DNA from: CAYWMP01 sp964459445
Lineage (GTDB): Bacteria > Desulfobacterota > DSM-4660 > Desulfatiglandales > HGW-15
Assembly: GCA_964459445.1 (NCBI GenBank)
Contig: CAYWMP010000003.1
Location: forward strand, 17,370 to 81,369
Direction: 5' to 3'
DNA length: 64,000 nucleotides
Below the pieces are notes generated by a model. That model ran no database searches. It saw only the letters and a list, made by a program, of their open reading frames with translations, and was not told the origin of the DNA. A program made the translations under genes and the position numbers. Below, piece after piece: positions 7,877 through 16,005 of this stretch. Within the stretch, counting starts at the first letter, position 1. The number at the start of each line of letters is the position of its first letter.

Positions 7877-9958
7877 ATGTCCAGAAGTATGAAATCAACC
7901 TGCGGTTATTGCTCTACAGGATGTAGTTTGCTCATTGATAAAGAGCATGAAAGGGGATTGAAGGTGGTCCCTAATCCAAATTATCCAGTGAATAGGGGCT
8001 CTGTGTGTCCGAAGGGATTCCTCTTCTTGGAGCCGCTTAAGGCTAAAGATCGAGCGAAGACGCCTTTCGTCCGGAATAGCCAAGGCAGGCTTGTTCCTAC
8101 TGACTGGGGTACTGCACTCAGCGCATTTACTGATAACTTTAAGCGAATTCAGAGCAAATATGGGAATGAATCGGTGGCCTTTATTGGCACAGGCCAGCTT
8201 CCATTGGAAGAGATATCTTTTTTGGGTGCGTTAGGGAAGTTTGGTATGGGGATGTTACATGGCGACGGTAATACAAGACAATGCATGGCCACTGCTGCAT
8301 ACGCATACAAGAAGTCGTTTGGTTTTGATGCGCCCCCTTTTACCTATAAAGATTTTGAAGAATCCGACGTTCTTGTGTTCATAGGGGCCAATCCAGCGAT
8401 TGCCCATCCCATCATGTGGAATCGCGTGAAAAGAAACCTGAATAATCCTGAAATTATCGTTATCGATCCAAGAATATCGGCAACAGCAAGAGGAGCAACT
8501 CAGCATTACCGCATTCGACCGGATGCCCTCTTAACATTTCTCTACGGCCTTGCTCACTGCCTGATAAGGGAAGGATGGATTGATCATAATTACATCAGGC
8601 AACATACTGTCGGTTTCGCTGACTTTAGACATCATCTGCTGCAATTTGATCCAGATCGTGTATATGACAAAAGCGGCATTCGTCAAGAGGATATTTTGAA
8701 TTTAGCCCGCACCATCCATTCCGGGAATAAGGTCTCTTTTTGGTGGAGCATGGGAGTAAATCAGAATTACCAGGCGGTCGCATGCGCACAAGCTATTATT
8801 AACATGGCTCTTATGACAGGTAACATTGGTCGGCCGGGAACGGGGCCAAATTCTATTACCGGTCAGGCAAATGCAATGGGTTCAAGGATATTCAGCAATA
8901 CAACAAATTTGCTCGGTGGTCATGATTTCCTGAACCCGTTTCATCGGCAGAAAATAGCTGATATTCTTGGTATCGATGAAAATTTGATTCCCACAGTAAA
9001 CGGTTGGTCCTATGATCAAATTCTCAAAGGTATAGAGGAAGGCAATATAAAAGGATTGTGGATAATCTGTACGAATCCTGTCCATTCATGGATTAATAAA
9101 AAGTGGTTTTTAAGGGTCCTGAAAAAGTTGGATTACCTTGTTGTTCAGGACATGTACTATACAACGGAGACAGCGGATCGAGCGGATCTGATCTTGGCAG
9201 CAGCGGGGTGCGGTGAAAAGGAAGGAACTTTCATTAATTCGGAACGAAGGATAGGGGTCATTGAAAAAATCGTGGAACCTCCTGGTTCTGCTCTTCCGGA
9301 TTTTGAAATATTCAAAAAAATAGCCGAGGATTGGGGTTGTAAAGATCTTTTCTCATCTTGGGAATCGCCGGCCGATGTTTTTAATATATTGAAAAAAATC
9401 TCAAAAGGGCAACCCTGCGATATTTCTGGGATAAAAGATTACCAAATGATTAAGGAGCATGGAGGGATCCAGTGGCCTTATCCGGAAGGCAATGGACAAC
9501 CAGCGCAAGAAAGACGATTGTTTGAAGATGGGAGATTTTTTCATACTGATGGGAAGGCTAGATTTTATTTTGAAGAGATTGAATCTGCACCCGAAGAGCC
9601 AGATATAGAATATCCCTTTGTTCTTCTTACCGGACGAGGAACTGTCGCCCAATGGCACACCCAGACCAGAACGGCCAAAGTAGAAATGCTGAAAAAAATG
9701 TGCCCCAAAGAGCCCTATGTAGAAATCAATCATAAGGATGCTGATCGGCTTCATATTCAAAGGGGGGATTGGGTAAACATTCTTTCCAGGAGAGGGCGAG
9801 TAAAAGCGAGGGCTTTTGTTAGTGATAAGATGGATCCAGGCATAGTATTTATGCCAATGCATTATTATGAAACAAACATTCTGACTTTTCCATCATTTGA
9901 TCCGTATTCAAGGGAACCTTCTTATAAATATGCAAGCGTGAATGTGCTGTCTGAGTGA
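7877..9958 (+). CDS. Molybdopterin oxidoreductase, assimilatory nitrate reductase-like
   Basis: 693 residues from the ATG at 7877, chosen because GAGG lies 6 bases upstream; a TTG twelve bases earlier is the alternative. The N terminus binds one 4Fe-4S cluster (CGYCSTGC, then VCPKG). The bis-MGD domains follow, with a likely molybdenum-ligand cysteine in GNTRQCMATAAYAYK, the position used by NasA and the periplasmic nitrate reductases. The C terminus has the dinucleotide-binding beta barrel (LTGRGTVAQWHTQTRT). There is no Tat signal, so it is cytoplasmic. Length and motifs fit NasA/NarB, although a formate dehydrogenase-like or other CISM activity cannot be excluded. No electron-donor subunit or nitrite reductase is adjacent. 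Confidence 0.8.
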   Translation: MSRSMKSTCGYCSTGCSLLIDKEHERGLKVVPNPNYPVNRGSVCPKGFLFLEPLKAKDRAKTPFVRNSQGRLVPTDWGTALSAFTDNFKRIQSKYGNESVAFIGTGQLPLEEISFLGALGKFGMGMLHGDGNTRQCMATAAYAYKKSFGFDAPPFTYKDFEESDVLVFIGANPAIAHPIMWNRVKRNLNNPEIIVIDPRISATARGATQHYRIRPDALLTFLYGLAHCLIREGWIDHNYIRQHTVGFADFRHHLLQFDPDRVYDKSGIRQEDILNLARTIHSGNKVSFWWSMGVNQNYQAVACAQAIINMALMTGNIGRPGTGPNSITGQANAMGSRIFSNTTNLLGGHDFLNPFHRQKIADILGIDENLIPTVNGWSYDQILKGIEEGNIKGLWIICTNPVHSWINKKWFLRVLKKLDYLVVQDMYYTTETADRADLILAAAGCGEKEGTFINSERRIGVIEKIVEPPGSALPDFEIFKKIAEDWGCKDLFSSWESPADVFNILKKISKGQPCDISGIKDYQMIKEHGGIQWPYPEGNGQPAQERRLFEDGRFFHTDGKARFYFEEIESAPEEPDIEYPFVLLTGRGTVAQWHTQTRTAKVEMLKKMCPKEPYVEINHKDADRLHIQRGDWVNILSRRGRVKARAFVSDKMDPGIVFMPMHYYETNILTFPSFDPYSREPSYKYASVNVLSE

Positions 9959-10265
9959 TTTCCCAACACTAAAGATTTTGACCGGATCAAAAATCCGATT
10001 TCGCGAGATTTCGACAACCAATAGTAATAAACTATCTTAAAGAGGAATCCATCTTACGATAAGAACAATTGATTTTTGCCAGAGTTTTTGCTTCTGCTAT
10101 GAGCCCGGAAATCGGGGATGATCAAAAAACCCTCCTTTAACGATAGTAAGCTGTAACGATCTGAAAAGATGGATGATCAGGCGTTTTAAGGAATGTGGGG
10201 AAAGAAGGGCGAAGGGTGTTTATAATACCTAAACCAGAGCCTATTTCAGGTGGGTTGTCAATTAT
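9959..10265. other. Intergenic region
   Basis: A 307-base AT-rich gap. A weak 5-bp hairpin (CGGAT-caaaa-ATCCG, near 9983) may end the molybdoenzyme transcript. No sigma54 element or regulon dyad is present. Confidence 0.4.
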
Positions 10266-11819
10266 ATGACAATAAAATCAGAAAATTCAGAGATAAAGAA
10301 GGTTATTTTAGTGATTGCTGATGTCAGTGGTTATACACAATTCATGTTTTCCAATCAAATGGATTTAGCGCATAGTCATTGGGTAATATCGCAAATCATG
10401 CACACTATCATAAAGCAAGTTGAAATTCCTCTCGAAATAGTGGAGTTGGAGGGCGACGCTGTATTCATGTACGCCATTACAGATACTGACGAAAATGCGT
10501 CTCATAAGATCAAGCGTGAGGTTACCAGTAAACTGTACAGGTTTATTGAAGCTTTTGCCTTCAAACTTAATGAATTAGAGAAATCAAACACGTGCAAATG
10601 CGGTGGTTGTAGGAATATCGGTAAACTTCGTTTGAAGATTATCGTGCACAGTGGAGAGGCAATACTATTCGGTATTGATAGATTTAATAAACTATCGGGT
10701 CCAGATGTGATTATCGCGCATAAGCTTCTCAAAAACACAATAGAGTCAGACGAGTATCTTTTGGCAACTGATGCTGCATATCATGACCTGAATTTGGCTA
10801 AAGAATTTAAAATGGTTAGGTCTGAGGAGTACTATGAAGAAATTGGTAAAATCCCTATTTTTGTTAATTTCCCCAACATTACTGGAGAGCATCTCTCCGA
10901 AGCGAAATGGCCTGTTCCCTTTTTATTATTCTTTAAGCAGATCAAGATGTCAGCAAGTAGACAATTAAATTTGTTCTTGATGGACTGGCGGTTAAAAAAA
11001 CGCCCAGAATTGAAAAACTTTTCAATTCCCAACCCTCCACGAGTTTTTTTGAACGTGGATTTGGCGCATTTATTTTCCTTTTTGCGCATAGCATTGGGGC
11101 TGGTTTTTATAATCGGGGGAATAAAGATTGGTTTTCCTACGGATCCCGAAGCCCTAGCTGCGGACTATACTCATCCTGAAAGTGGTTTTATATCACCATT
11201 TTTTGCTGAGTGGATAAGGACGAGTCTGGGCATCTCCATTAGTCTGTTTTTAAAAATTCAAGGGATATTGGAAATAATTGCCGGGGTTATGATGATTCGC
11301 GGTGGCGTAAATACCCTAATGGTGGCACTAATGATGTCGATGATGTTTTTTGTTTTCACTTTCGCAACACCAGGGGTTGGTCAGATTAGGCTAAGTCGTG
11401 ATATCTCTCTCGCAGGCTTTTGTGTTGCCGTATCATTAACAGGTCCCGGTGGATGGAGAATGGACGGAACGCATAAATATAAGGATGTAGTGCTTCGAAT
11501 AATAAGGCTGAGTTTGGCTTATACTTTAATTGCCTCGGCTCTATTTTCGTGCGGGATTATGGGCAACCCGCTTAATACTACATTGCCTGTTGAAGTAGTA
11601 CTCCTAATGGGACTATTTCTCGGTATCGGAGTCGTACCGCGATGGGTGATGCTTCCTATTTCGGTTTGGTTGTTATGGATTTTAGCGGGAAGCGTGATTG
11701 ACAAGGGAATTTTCTGGGGCTTTGAAGAGGTTAAACGAGAAATAGGGCTGCTGGCCGGTTCATTTGTTTATCTAGCTGGGGGACCTGACCCGTGGGCCTG
11801 GCCCAAAAAATCAATCTGA
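10266..11819 (+). CDS. DUF2652 (cyclase-like) domain fused to DoxX-like membrane domain
   Basis: 517 residues. Residues 1-230 match DUF2652, a relative of class III nucleotide cyclases (IADVSGYTQFMF, VELEGDAVFMYA, LKIIVHSGEAILFG), with a short insert CKCGGC that could bind a metal. Residues from about 270 to 510 contain eight or so hydrophobic segments; the segment LRIALGLVFIIGGIKIGFP and the following helices resemble DoxX-type membrane proteins. The product is probably a membrane-bound signalling or redox protein; cyclase activity is not established for DUF2652. It shares the SGYT motif with the cyclase-YHS protein at 2664, so the two may be related in signalling. Confidence 0.7.
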   Translation: MTIKSENSEIKKVILVIADVSGYTQFMFSNQMDLAHSHWVISQIMHTIIKQVEIPLEIVELEGDAVFMYAITDTDENASHKIKREVTSKLYRFIEAFAFKLNELEKSNTCKCGGCRNIGKLRLKIIVHSGEAILFGIDRFNKLSGPDVIIAHKLLKNTIESDEYLLATDAAYHDLNLAKEFKMVRSEEYYEEIGKIPIFVNFPNITGEHLSEAKWPVPFLLFFKQIKMSASRQLNLFLMDWRLKKRPELKNFSIPNPPRVFLNVDLAHLFSFLRIALGLVFIIGGIKIGFPTDPEALAADYTHPESGFISPFFAEWIRTSLGISISLFLKIQGILEIIAGVMMIRGGVNTLMVALMMSMMFFVFTFATPGVGQIRLSRDISLAGFCVAVSLTGPGGWRMDGTHKYKDVVLRIIRLSLAYTLIASALFSCGIMGNPLNTTLPVEVVLLMGLFLGIGVVPRWVMLPISVWLLWILAGSVIDKGIFWGFEEVKREIGLLAGSFVYLAGGPDPWAWPKKSI

Positions 11820-11823
11820 AAGA

Positions 11824-11967
11824 ATGAGTGACATACGTACGGATGATATAGATGGAAGTCAAATCGCAAAATATATTAAGAATAGTGAAAAACTTAATAA
11901 AACACCGATTATAGCGGTTAATACCTTCCCGAATAGTGGGGAAAAGAGTTGTTTGAATTGGTTTTAG
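11824..11967 (+). CDS. Small open reading frame, unknown
   Basis: A 47-codon frame starting 4 bases after the previous stop. Composition is protein-like (acidic N terminus, then TPIIAVNTFPNSGE), but I do not recognise it, and only a weak GAAAG precedes the ATG. It may be a real small protein or the remnant of a longer gene. Confidence 0.25.
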   Translation: MSDIRTDDIDGSQIAKYIKNSEKLNKTPIIAVNTFPNSGEKSCLNWF

Positions 11968-11981
11968 CAAAGCCTTTCAAA

Positions 11982-12539
11982 ATGAAGAATTTGATCGAAT
12001 ATGTATTACTATCTTTTTGTATCCTTATGGGAGTAAGCTCGCTAAATCCGGCCTACGGTCTCCAGGAGGAAGAGAAAGCGGCTTATGCTGCATTGAGCAA
12101 TGTTGACGCCATTCAAGCCATGGCCTTGGCCAACCAGTGGAATTGGACCCATAGGGAAATAAAGAGCCATGTGACCACCCGGGAGGTGGTATTTGAATTT
12201 TCTAATGGAATCATCAAGAAGATACCGCTACCGGAAGATAAAATGCCAGTCGCTGTCGCTCCTTACATAAAAGAGACGCATGGATGAATCATTCACACCA
12301 TGTCCTCCTGTCAGGGGGAACTGACCAAAAAGAAATTTTATGTAAGGGCTGTTGATGAGGATGGAAACATCCTGTTCGATGAGATTGTTTCCACTTTAGC
12401 AAATGGTTTTCTTGAGTTGTGGCTGCCAAGAAACCGCACAATCGAGCTGAGAATTCAGGGATCCTATCGAAAGGCCATCGGCACAATTGAAACGTTCGAT
12501 CATAGTAAGACCTGCATCACCACTTTTCAATTGCAATGA
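11982..12539 (+). CDS. cueP: CueP-like periplasmic copper-binding protein with in-frame UGA (candidate selenoprotein)
   Basis: The frame from the ATG at 11982 runs 101 codons, meets TGA at 12285-12287, and continues in the same frame for 83 more codons to TGA at 12539. Both halves match the CueP family. The second holds SCQGE, ANGFLELWLPRN and the terminal KTCITTFQLQ; the first starts with a signal peptide ending near PAYG. Salmonella CueP has THPC at its first metal cysteine, eight residues before GCQGE; here the order is T-H-G-UGA, eight residues before SCQGE. The UGA therefore falls exactly on the conserved copper-ligand cysteine. A hairpin with a GU-containing loop follows 15 bases later. 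CueP binds copper in the periplasm and supplies it to target proteins. Selenocysteine insertion is inferred; a nonsense mutation is the alternative. The ribosome binding site is weak. Confidence 0.75.
12285..12319 (+). promoter_or_regulatory. UGA codon with candidate bacterial SECIS hairpin (CueP)
   Basis: After the TGA, TCCTCC (12303-12308) pairs with GGGGGA (12314-12319) through five Watson-Crick pairs and one G-U. The loop is TGTCA, with G as the second loop base followed by U. The G lies 23 bases after the UGA, within the 16-37 range known for bacterial SECIS elements. Confidence 0.6.
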
Positions 12540-12579
12540 AAAGTGTCTCAAGTCAACTTAGCATCGCCTTTCTTGCACC

Positions 12580-12603
12580 TTTGACCTGTTACTATAGGTC
12601 AAA
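12580..12603. terminator. Hairpin between convergent genes
   Basis: Perfect 8-bp arms TTTGACCT and AGGTCAAA around an 8-base loop. There is no T-tract on either side, so its role as a terminator is uncertain. It lies between the CueP-like gene and the oppositely directed membrane protein gene. Confidence 0.35.
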
Positions 12604-12631
12604 AACTTTCGAATCGGCCAAGGGTATAAAA

Positions 12632-12961
12632 TTAGGGGAATGATACCCATGATGCCGATGAAGCCGGAATCAATATAGATGTGGCTCGGCTCCGGGCAAA
12701 AATCACCATGACGAGGGCGTGCAGGAGGTTGGAGACGATTAAAAAGTCAATAAATGATTTATGATTTTCCGGTGACCTGGCAACCATAATCATGACAATA
12801 CCCATTGCCATGTAGAGGCTCCCCACCATTAAATCCGTCGCCATACTTCTTGGATACCAAAGCAGCTCATCGCCGAAGAAGACCGGGATAATGAAGGACG
12901 TCAGGATATTCCCGATTCCAAAAATATAACAGTAGGCGGTGAGTAGTTTCTTTTTATTCAT
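12632..12961 (-). CDS. Small membrane protein (DUF6632-like), probably frameshifted near the C terminus
   Basis: From the ATG at 12961 the frame gives 109 residues with three hydrophobic segments (FGIGNILTSFIIPVFF, LMVGSLYMAMGIVMIMVA, NLLHALVMVIFA). After the third, the frame turns into a non-hydrophobic tail ending at 12632. Shifting by one base near 12690 instead yields HIYIDSGFIGIMGIIPLILYP, a convincing fourth membrane helix, ending at 12558. So one base is probably missing here. The function is unknown. It is the last gene of the operon starting at 15507 and lies 55 bp behind the cyclase. Confidence 0.55.
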   Translation of the reverse strand: MNKKKLLTAYCYIFGIGNILTSFIIPVFFGDELLWYPRSMATDLMVGSLYMAMGIVMIMVARSPENHKSFIDFLIVSNLLHALVMVIFARSRATSILIPASSASWVSFP

Positions 12962-13016
12962 CTGAAACAAACACTTCCCCACCGAGGAAGGTAACCCGTT
13001 ACTCCAATAATTGAGA

Positions 13017-14336
13017 TCAAAGATCTGAATCCCGATGCATTAGCTGAAAAACTTCCCCGGAATCATCGAGGTTCTTTAGAGTCACTCTGCCAAGAGATTT
13101 GAGCGGATATTGTGTTTCCATTCTCCGTGCCGTTTCATCCCCAATCAAAACCTGCCCGTGCTTGGCATATTGTGCAAGTCGAGCCGCAAGGACAGTCACG
13201 GAACCGGAACCGGTGAAGGTCCATCTTTCGCTCTCACTTCCCCTCATTTTAGTAGATCCCAGATAGACCTCTCCTGAATGGATGCCGATGTTGACCTCAA
13301 TGGGGAATAAATCTTGATCCTCTCTCCTGGTGATTTCCAGACACTTCAGCTGAATGGCAATAGCGGCCTCGATGGCATTCCGGGCGTGCGTCACCGGGTC
13401 TTCATCTAGAAAGATGACCATCATGCCATCGCCGGCCGTCTCATTGATATCCCCCCTGTTTTTATGAATCACATCAAAGAACACGGAAAAGTAGGACTCT
13501 ATGACCCGATTGATCTTTTCTTGGGGATGCTGTTGAAGCAATAGGGTGAAACCCTCAATGTCCAAAAAAAGAATCGTGGCATCCTGAACATATTTGTCTA
13601 AGAGACCTTTTTTGTCCGGGTCCCTTTCGATAAGGTTCTTTGCCGTATGGGGCACGAAGTGGCCCAAAACCCTTTTGATCTTGTTTAGTTTTTCAATAGA
13701 AAGGTGGGCGAGTTCATAACGCTGGACGATCCCCAAGAATACAATGACCAATATGCCGAGCAGGAGAAAAGCCAATCCGACACCAAAGGTCTGCTTCATC
13801 ATTTTTTGATAATGCTCGTTGAATTTTGAGATGTCGAGCCCCACAATAAACCAATTCGGTTTAGGAAGGGCACGTATCGGTCCCCTGAATGTCGCATGGT
13901 GCCTCTCGTGATCCTCGTCCTGGACTATCTCCAGTGCATGATAGGAGATAAATAACAGCTCCTCTGTCTTTATTAATACTCTTCCGTCTTCTAATTCGGC
14001 CTTGTCGATATTCGGAATAACGAGACCGGCAGGAACGTCACTCTGATCAATAACCTTACGATTTTTGTCAACCACGGCCAAGTATCGCATAAACTTGCTT
14101 TTAAGGGCCATGTTAATAAGACTGCCGTAGTCTTCGGATCCACCATGCGCCATCATGCCGTGGCCAAAGCGCAGGATGTTGACCAGGAAGGTCTTGTTCT
14201 CCTTAAGAATGATCTCCGTGAAGCCCTTTCCTCCAAGTATGATTTCTATTGATGTCGCGGCAAGAGTTCCCGCCAGGATGACACCCGATAGGATAATTAG
14301 ATATAGATAGAGTTTATATTGGGATTTCCTCTTCAT
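13017..14336 (-). CDS. Membrane class III adenylate/guanylate cyclase with periplasmic sensor
   Basis: 439 residues. Two membrane helices (about residues 7-28 and 190-212) flank a periplasmic domain. The cytoplasmic cyclase domain (about 245-430) carries ILFLDIEGFTLLLQ and the second metal aspartate in NETAGDGMMVIF, then VNIGIHSGEVYLGS. The product would be a cyclic nucleotide made in response to a periplasmic signal. The sensor contains GMMAHGG and a His/Asp-rich stretch EDHERHH, both plausible metal sites. Its layout (coiled N-terminal helix, Met-containing loop, then LAVVDKNRKVIDQSD) resembles the sensor of the Met-rich kinase at 37630. It is cotranscribed with the SHOCT and Met-rich proteins behind the promoter at 15588. 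Confidence 0.85.
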   Translation of the reverse strand: MKRKSQYKLYLYLIILSGVILAGTLAATSIEIILGGKGFTEIILKENKTFLVNILRFGHGMMAHGGSEDYGSLINMALKSKFMRYLAVVDKNRKVIDQSDVPAGLVIPNIDKAELEDGRVLIKTEELLFISYHALEIVQDEDHERHHATFRGPIRALPKPNWFIVGLDISKFNEHYQKMMKQTFGVGLAFLLLGILVIVFLGIVQRYELAHLSIEKLNKIKRVLGHFVPHTAKNLIERDPDKKGLLDKYVQDATILFLDIEGFTLLLQQHPQEKINRVIESYFSVFFDVIHKNRGDINETAGDGMMVIFLDEDPVTHARNAIEAAIAIQLKCLEITRREDQDLFPIEVNIGIHSGEVYLGSTKMRGSESERWTFTGSGSVTVLAARLAQYAKHGQVLIGDETARRMETQYPLKSLGRVTLKNLDDSGEVFQLMHRDSDL

Positions 14337-14458
14337 TGGATTGGGAATTTTCTAAGGTAGGTTTTTTATTTCCGTAGAGAACTCAATTCAGTTACCAGTT
14401 CAGCGGTTTCGCCTCGACACAAAGCGAGGGCATTCAACGCCTATTTTTTCGGGGTTGC

Positions 14459-14821
14459 TCAAGATGTCAATGCCCTCTTTTTTGACTCGAATTCCTCATT
14501 TTCGATTTCCCCTCTTGCATAGCGTTCCTTGAGGATATCAAGGGCACTGGAGCTGTTTTGAGTGGCGGATGCGCCTCCCTTTGTGGCCTGAATCAGCCAC
14601 TTGATAAGGAATACCAGGCCCACTATTATTAGCACCCAGAAAGCGATCATGAAGATCATGCCAAACCAACCGCCTCCCCATCCCCCCATCATGCCCGGGC
14701 CCATGTGCCAACCACCGCCATCTTGACCCCATTGTGCGAGGACATCATCATGGTTGAAGAGCGTAGCGCCGATAAGAAAAACGGCTATCAAAATCGGTAG
14801 AATCATCTTTTTCAGTGTCAT
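14459..14821 (-). CDS. SHOCT-domain small membrane protein
   Basis: 120 residues: an N-terminal signal or anchor, a Gly/Met/Trp-rich stretch (HMGPGMMGGWGGGWFG), a strong membrane helix (MIAFWVLIIVGLVFLIKWLI), and a C-terminal SHOCT motif (ALDILKERYARGEIENEEFESKK). Such proteins are common in metal-resistance clusters; the SHOCT helix is thought to mediate oligomerisation. The exact role is unknown. GAGAG precedes the ATG. It sits between the Met-rich protein and the cyclase in one operon. Confidence 0.75.
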   Translation of the reverse strand: MTLKKMILPILIAVFLIGATLFNHDDVLAQWGQDGGGWHMGPGMMGGWGGGWFGMIFMIAFWVLIIVGLVFLIKWLIQATKGGASATQNSSSALDILKERYARGEIENEEFESKKRALTS

Positions 14822-14907
14822 AACTTGATCTCTCTAAAAGTTGCTTTTGGACGCTGTTTTTTTGGGGCTCTCAGGAAGCGTCATTGTTCCGAGGTGCCTT
14901 GGGCGTT

Positions 14908-15507
14908 TCAATAGGTGGATCGAAGCCAGCCCGTACTTTTGTCCACTTCGATTTTGTCCACGAGGGAATCGTCCTTTGTGAGGATCTCCGCAACGAATGT
15001 AGCCCCTTTTTCTTCAATCTTGCCCAGTTTCAGGTTTGGGTTCCGGGTGGACCGGATGTAGTTTTCAACGATTTCCGTTGCGTCCTTTTCCTCCATTTGC
15101 CTCTGGGGCTGCTGGTATCCTGGGGTACCGGAATAGCCGTATTGCTGTCCATATCCGGGTCCCATCATGCCCGGTCCCATGCCCTGGCCGTGAGGCATCA
15201 TGCCTTGCCCCATCATGCCTTGTCCCATCATACCGCCACCCATCATTCCTCTACCCATCATGCCATATCCCATACCGTAGCCGCCTCCCATCATTCCCGG
15301 TCCCATCATGCCTTGTCCCATCATACCGGGCCCCATTTGACTACCGCAATTGGGGCAGTACCATCCACCTTGGGGGCTTTGACCCATGGGTCCCATGCCG
15401 TAGCCCCGGCCCATCATACCGCCACCCGGTCCGTGGGCATAAGCGGTTGTCAGGGAAAAGACGATGGCCAGCAGTATCATTGATCCTATGAGAGATATTT
15501 TCTTCAT
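14908..15507 (-). CDS. Periplasmic GMMG-repeat protein with PepSY-like C terminus
   Basis: 199 residues. A signal peptide ends near AYA-HGPGG. Residues 25-130 are dominated by repeats of the type GPGMMGQGMMG, with a CPNCGSQ motif near residue 51, giving dozens of methionines suited to Cu(I). The last 60 residues (ATEIVENYIRSTRNPNLKLG to KSTGWLRSTY) form a PepSY-like domain that is clearly related to the end of the protein at 22475-22882. It is probably a periplasmic copper sponge or chaperone. It is the first gene of a sigma54 operon with two upstream dyads. A strong GGAGGAG precedes the ATG. Confidence 0.75.
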   Translation of the reverse strand: MKKISLIGSMILLAIVFSLTTAYAHGPGGGMMGRGYGMGPMGQSPQGGWYCPNCGSQMGPGMMGQGMMGPGMMGGGYGMGYGMMGRGMMGGGMMGQGMMGQGMMPHGQGMGPGMMGPGYGQQYGYSGTPGYQQPQRQMEEKDATEIVENYIRSTRNPNLKLGKIEEKGATFVAEILTKDDSLVDKIEVDKSTGWLRSTY

Positions 15508-15587
15508 TTTCTCCTCCTTTTTTCCAGGGGGGGTATGCGTTCATACCTTGATAAGGTTTCGTGAGGTTCTTCTATGGCTATTATAGA

Positions 15588-15602
15588 GCAACTCCCATGC
15601 CG
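15588..15602 (-). promoter_or_regulatory. Sigma54 promoter of the GMMG-protein operon
   Basis: The minus strand reads CGGCAT-GGGAG-TTGC, with GG and GC 10 bases apart; one base differs from TGGCA. It lies 81 bp before the ATG at 15507. Confidence 0.75.
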
Positions 15603-15699
15603 AAGTGAAAGGTATCGCATCGATACCCTGAAATTAATGCAATTTTAATGATTTACAAGCTTCGAGCGACATTTTTTTCTTGAATGATATGAGGCAATA

Positions 15700-15748
15700 T
15701 GGATAGAAAGTATCCACAAAAATCAGTGAGCCGGATAATAAGTATCCA
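15700..15748. promoter_or_regulatory. Two activator dyads
   Basis: TGGATA-GAAAG-TATCCA at 15700-15716 and CGGATA-ATAAG-TATCCA at 15732-15748. The centres are 32 bp apart (three helical turns) and lie 120 and 152 bp upstream of the -12 GC. Confidence 0.8.
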
Positions 15749-15825
15749 GCCCTTTGTGAACCGAACTAGGATGCCAATCTAGAGATCATCCGGAAATGGC
15801 TCTTTCGAGATTTCCACCCTCCGTA

Positions 15826-15975
15826 GCCCGTCCTCCGCAGTAGTACTGTTACGGAGGATGGACAGGCTACTGCGGAGGACGGGCGCGCTTTCAACAGTCA
15901 GCTTTCAGCGATCAGCAAAAAATTATAAACAACAACCAATTAGGCCGAATGCTGAACACTGATAGCTGAACGCTC
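15826..15975. repeat. Inverted repeat and scattered palindromic sequence
   Basis: Perfect 17-bp arms at 15826-15842 and 15868-15884 (GCCCGTCCTCCGCAGTA and its complement), with part of the arm repeated in the loop. Behind it, 15896-15915 (CAGTCAGCTTTCAGCGATCA) and 15950-15973 form a looser inverted pair. This resembles intergenic REP-like dispersed repeats rather than a terminator, since no T-tract follows. Confidence 0.55.
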
Positions 15976-16005
15976 ATCCTGGAATCTCTGATTCTTGGAT
16001 GGACA

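Noticed and set aside
14884..15491. Long plus-strand frames rich in His, Ser and Pro opposite the GMMG-repeat gene
   Set aside because: They are shadows created by the repetitive codons of the minus-strand gene, which has a signal peptide, a ribosome binding site and a conserved C-terminal domain.
15826..15884. Strong 17-bp inverted repeat considered as a terminator
   Set aside because: No T-tract on either strand; it lies between genes of the same direction and has the look of a dispersed palindromic repeat.
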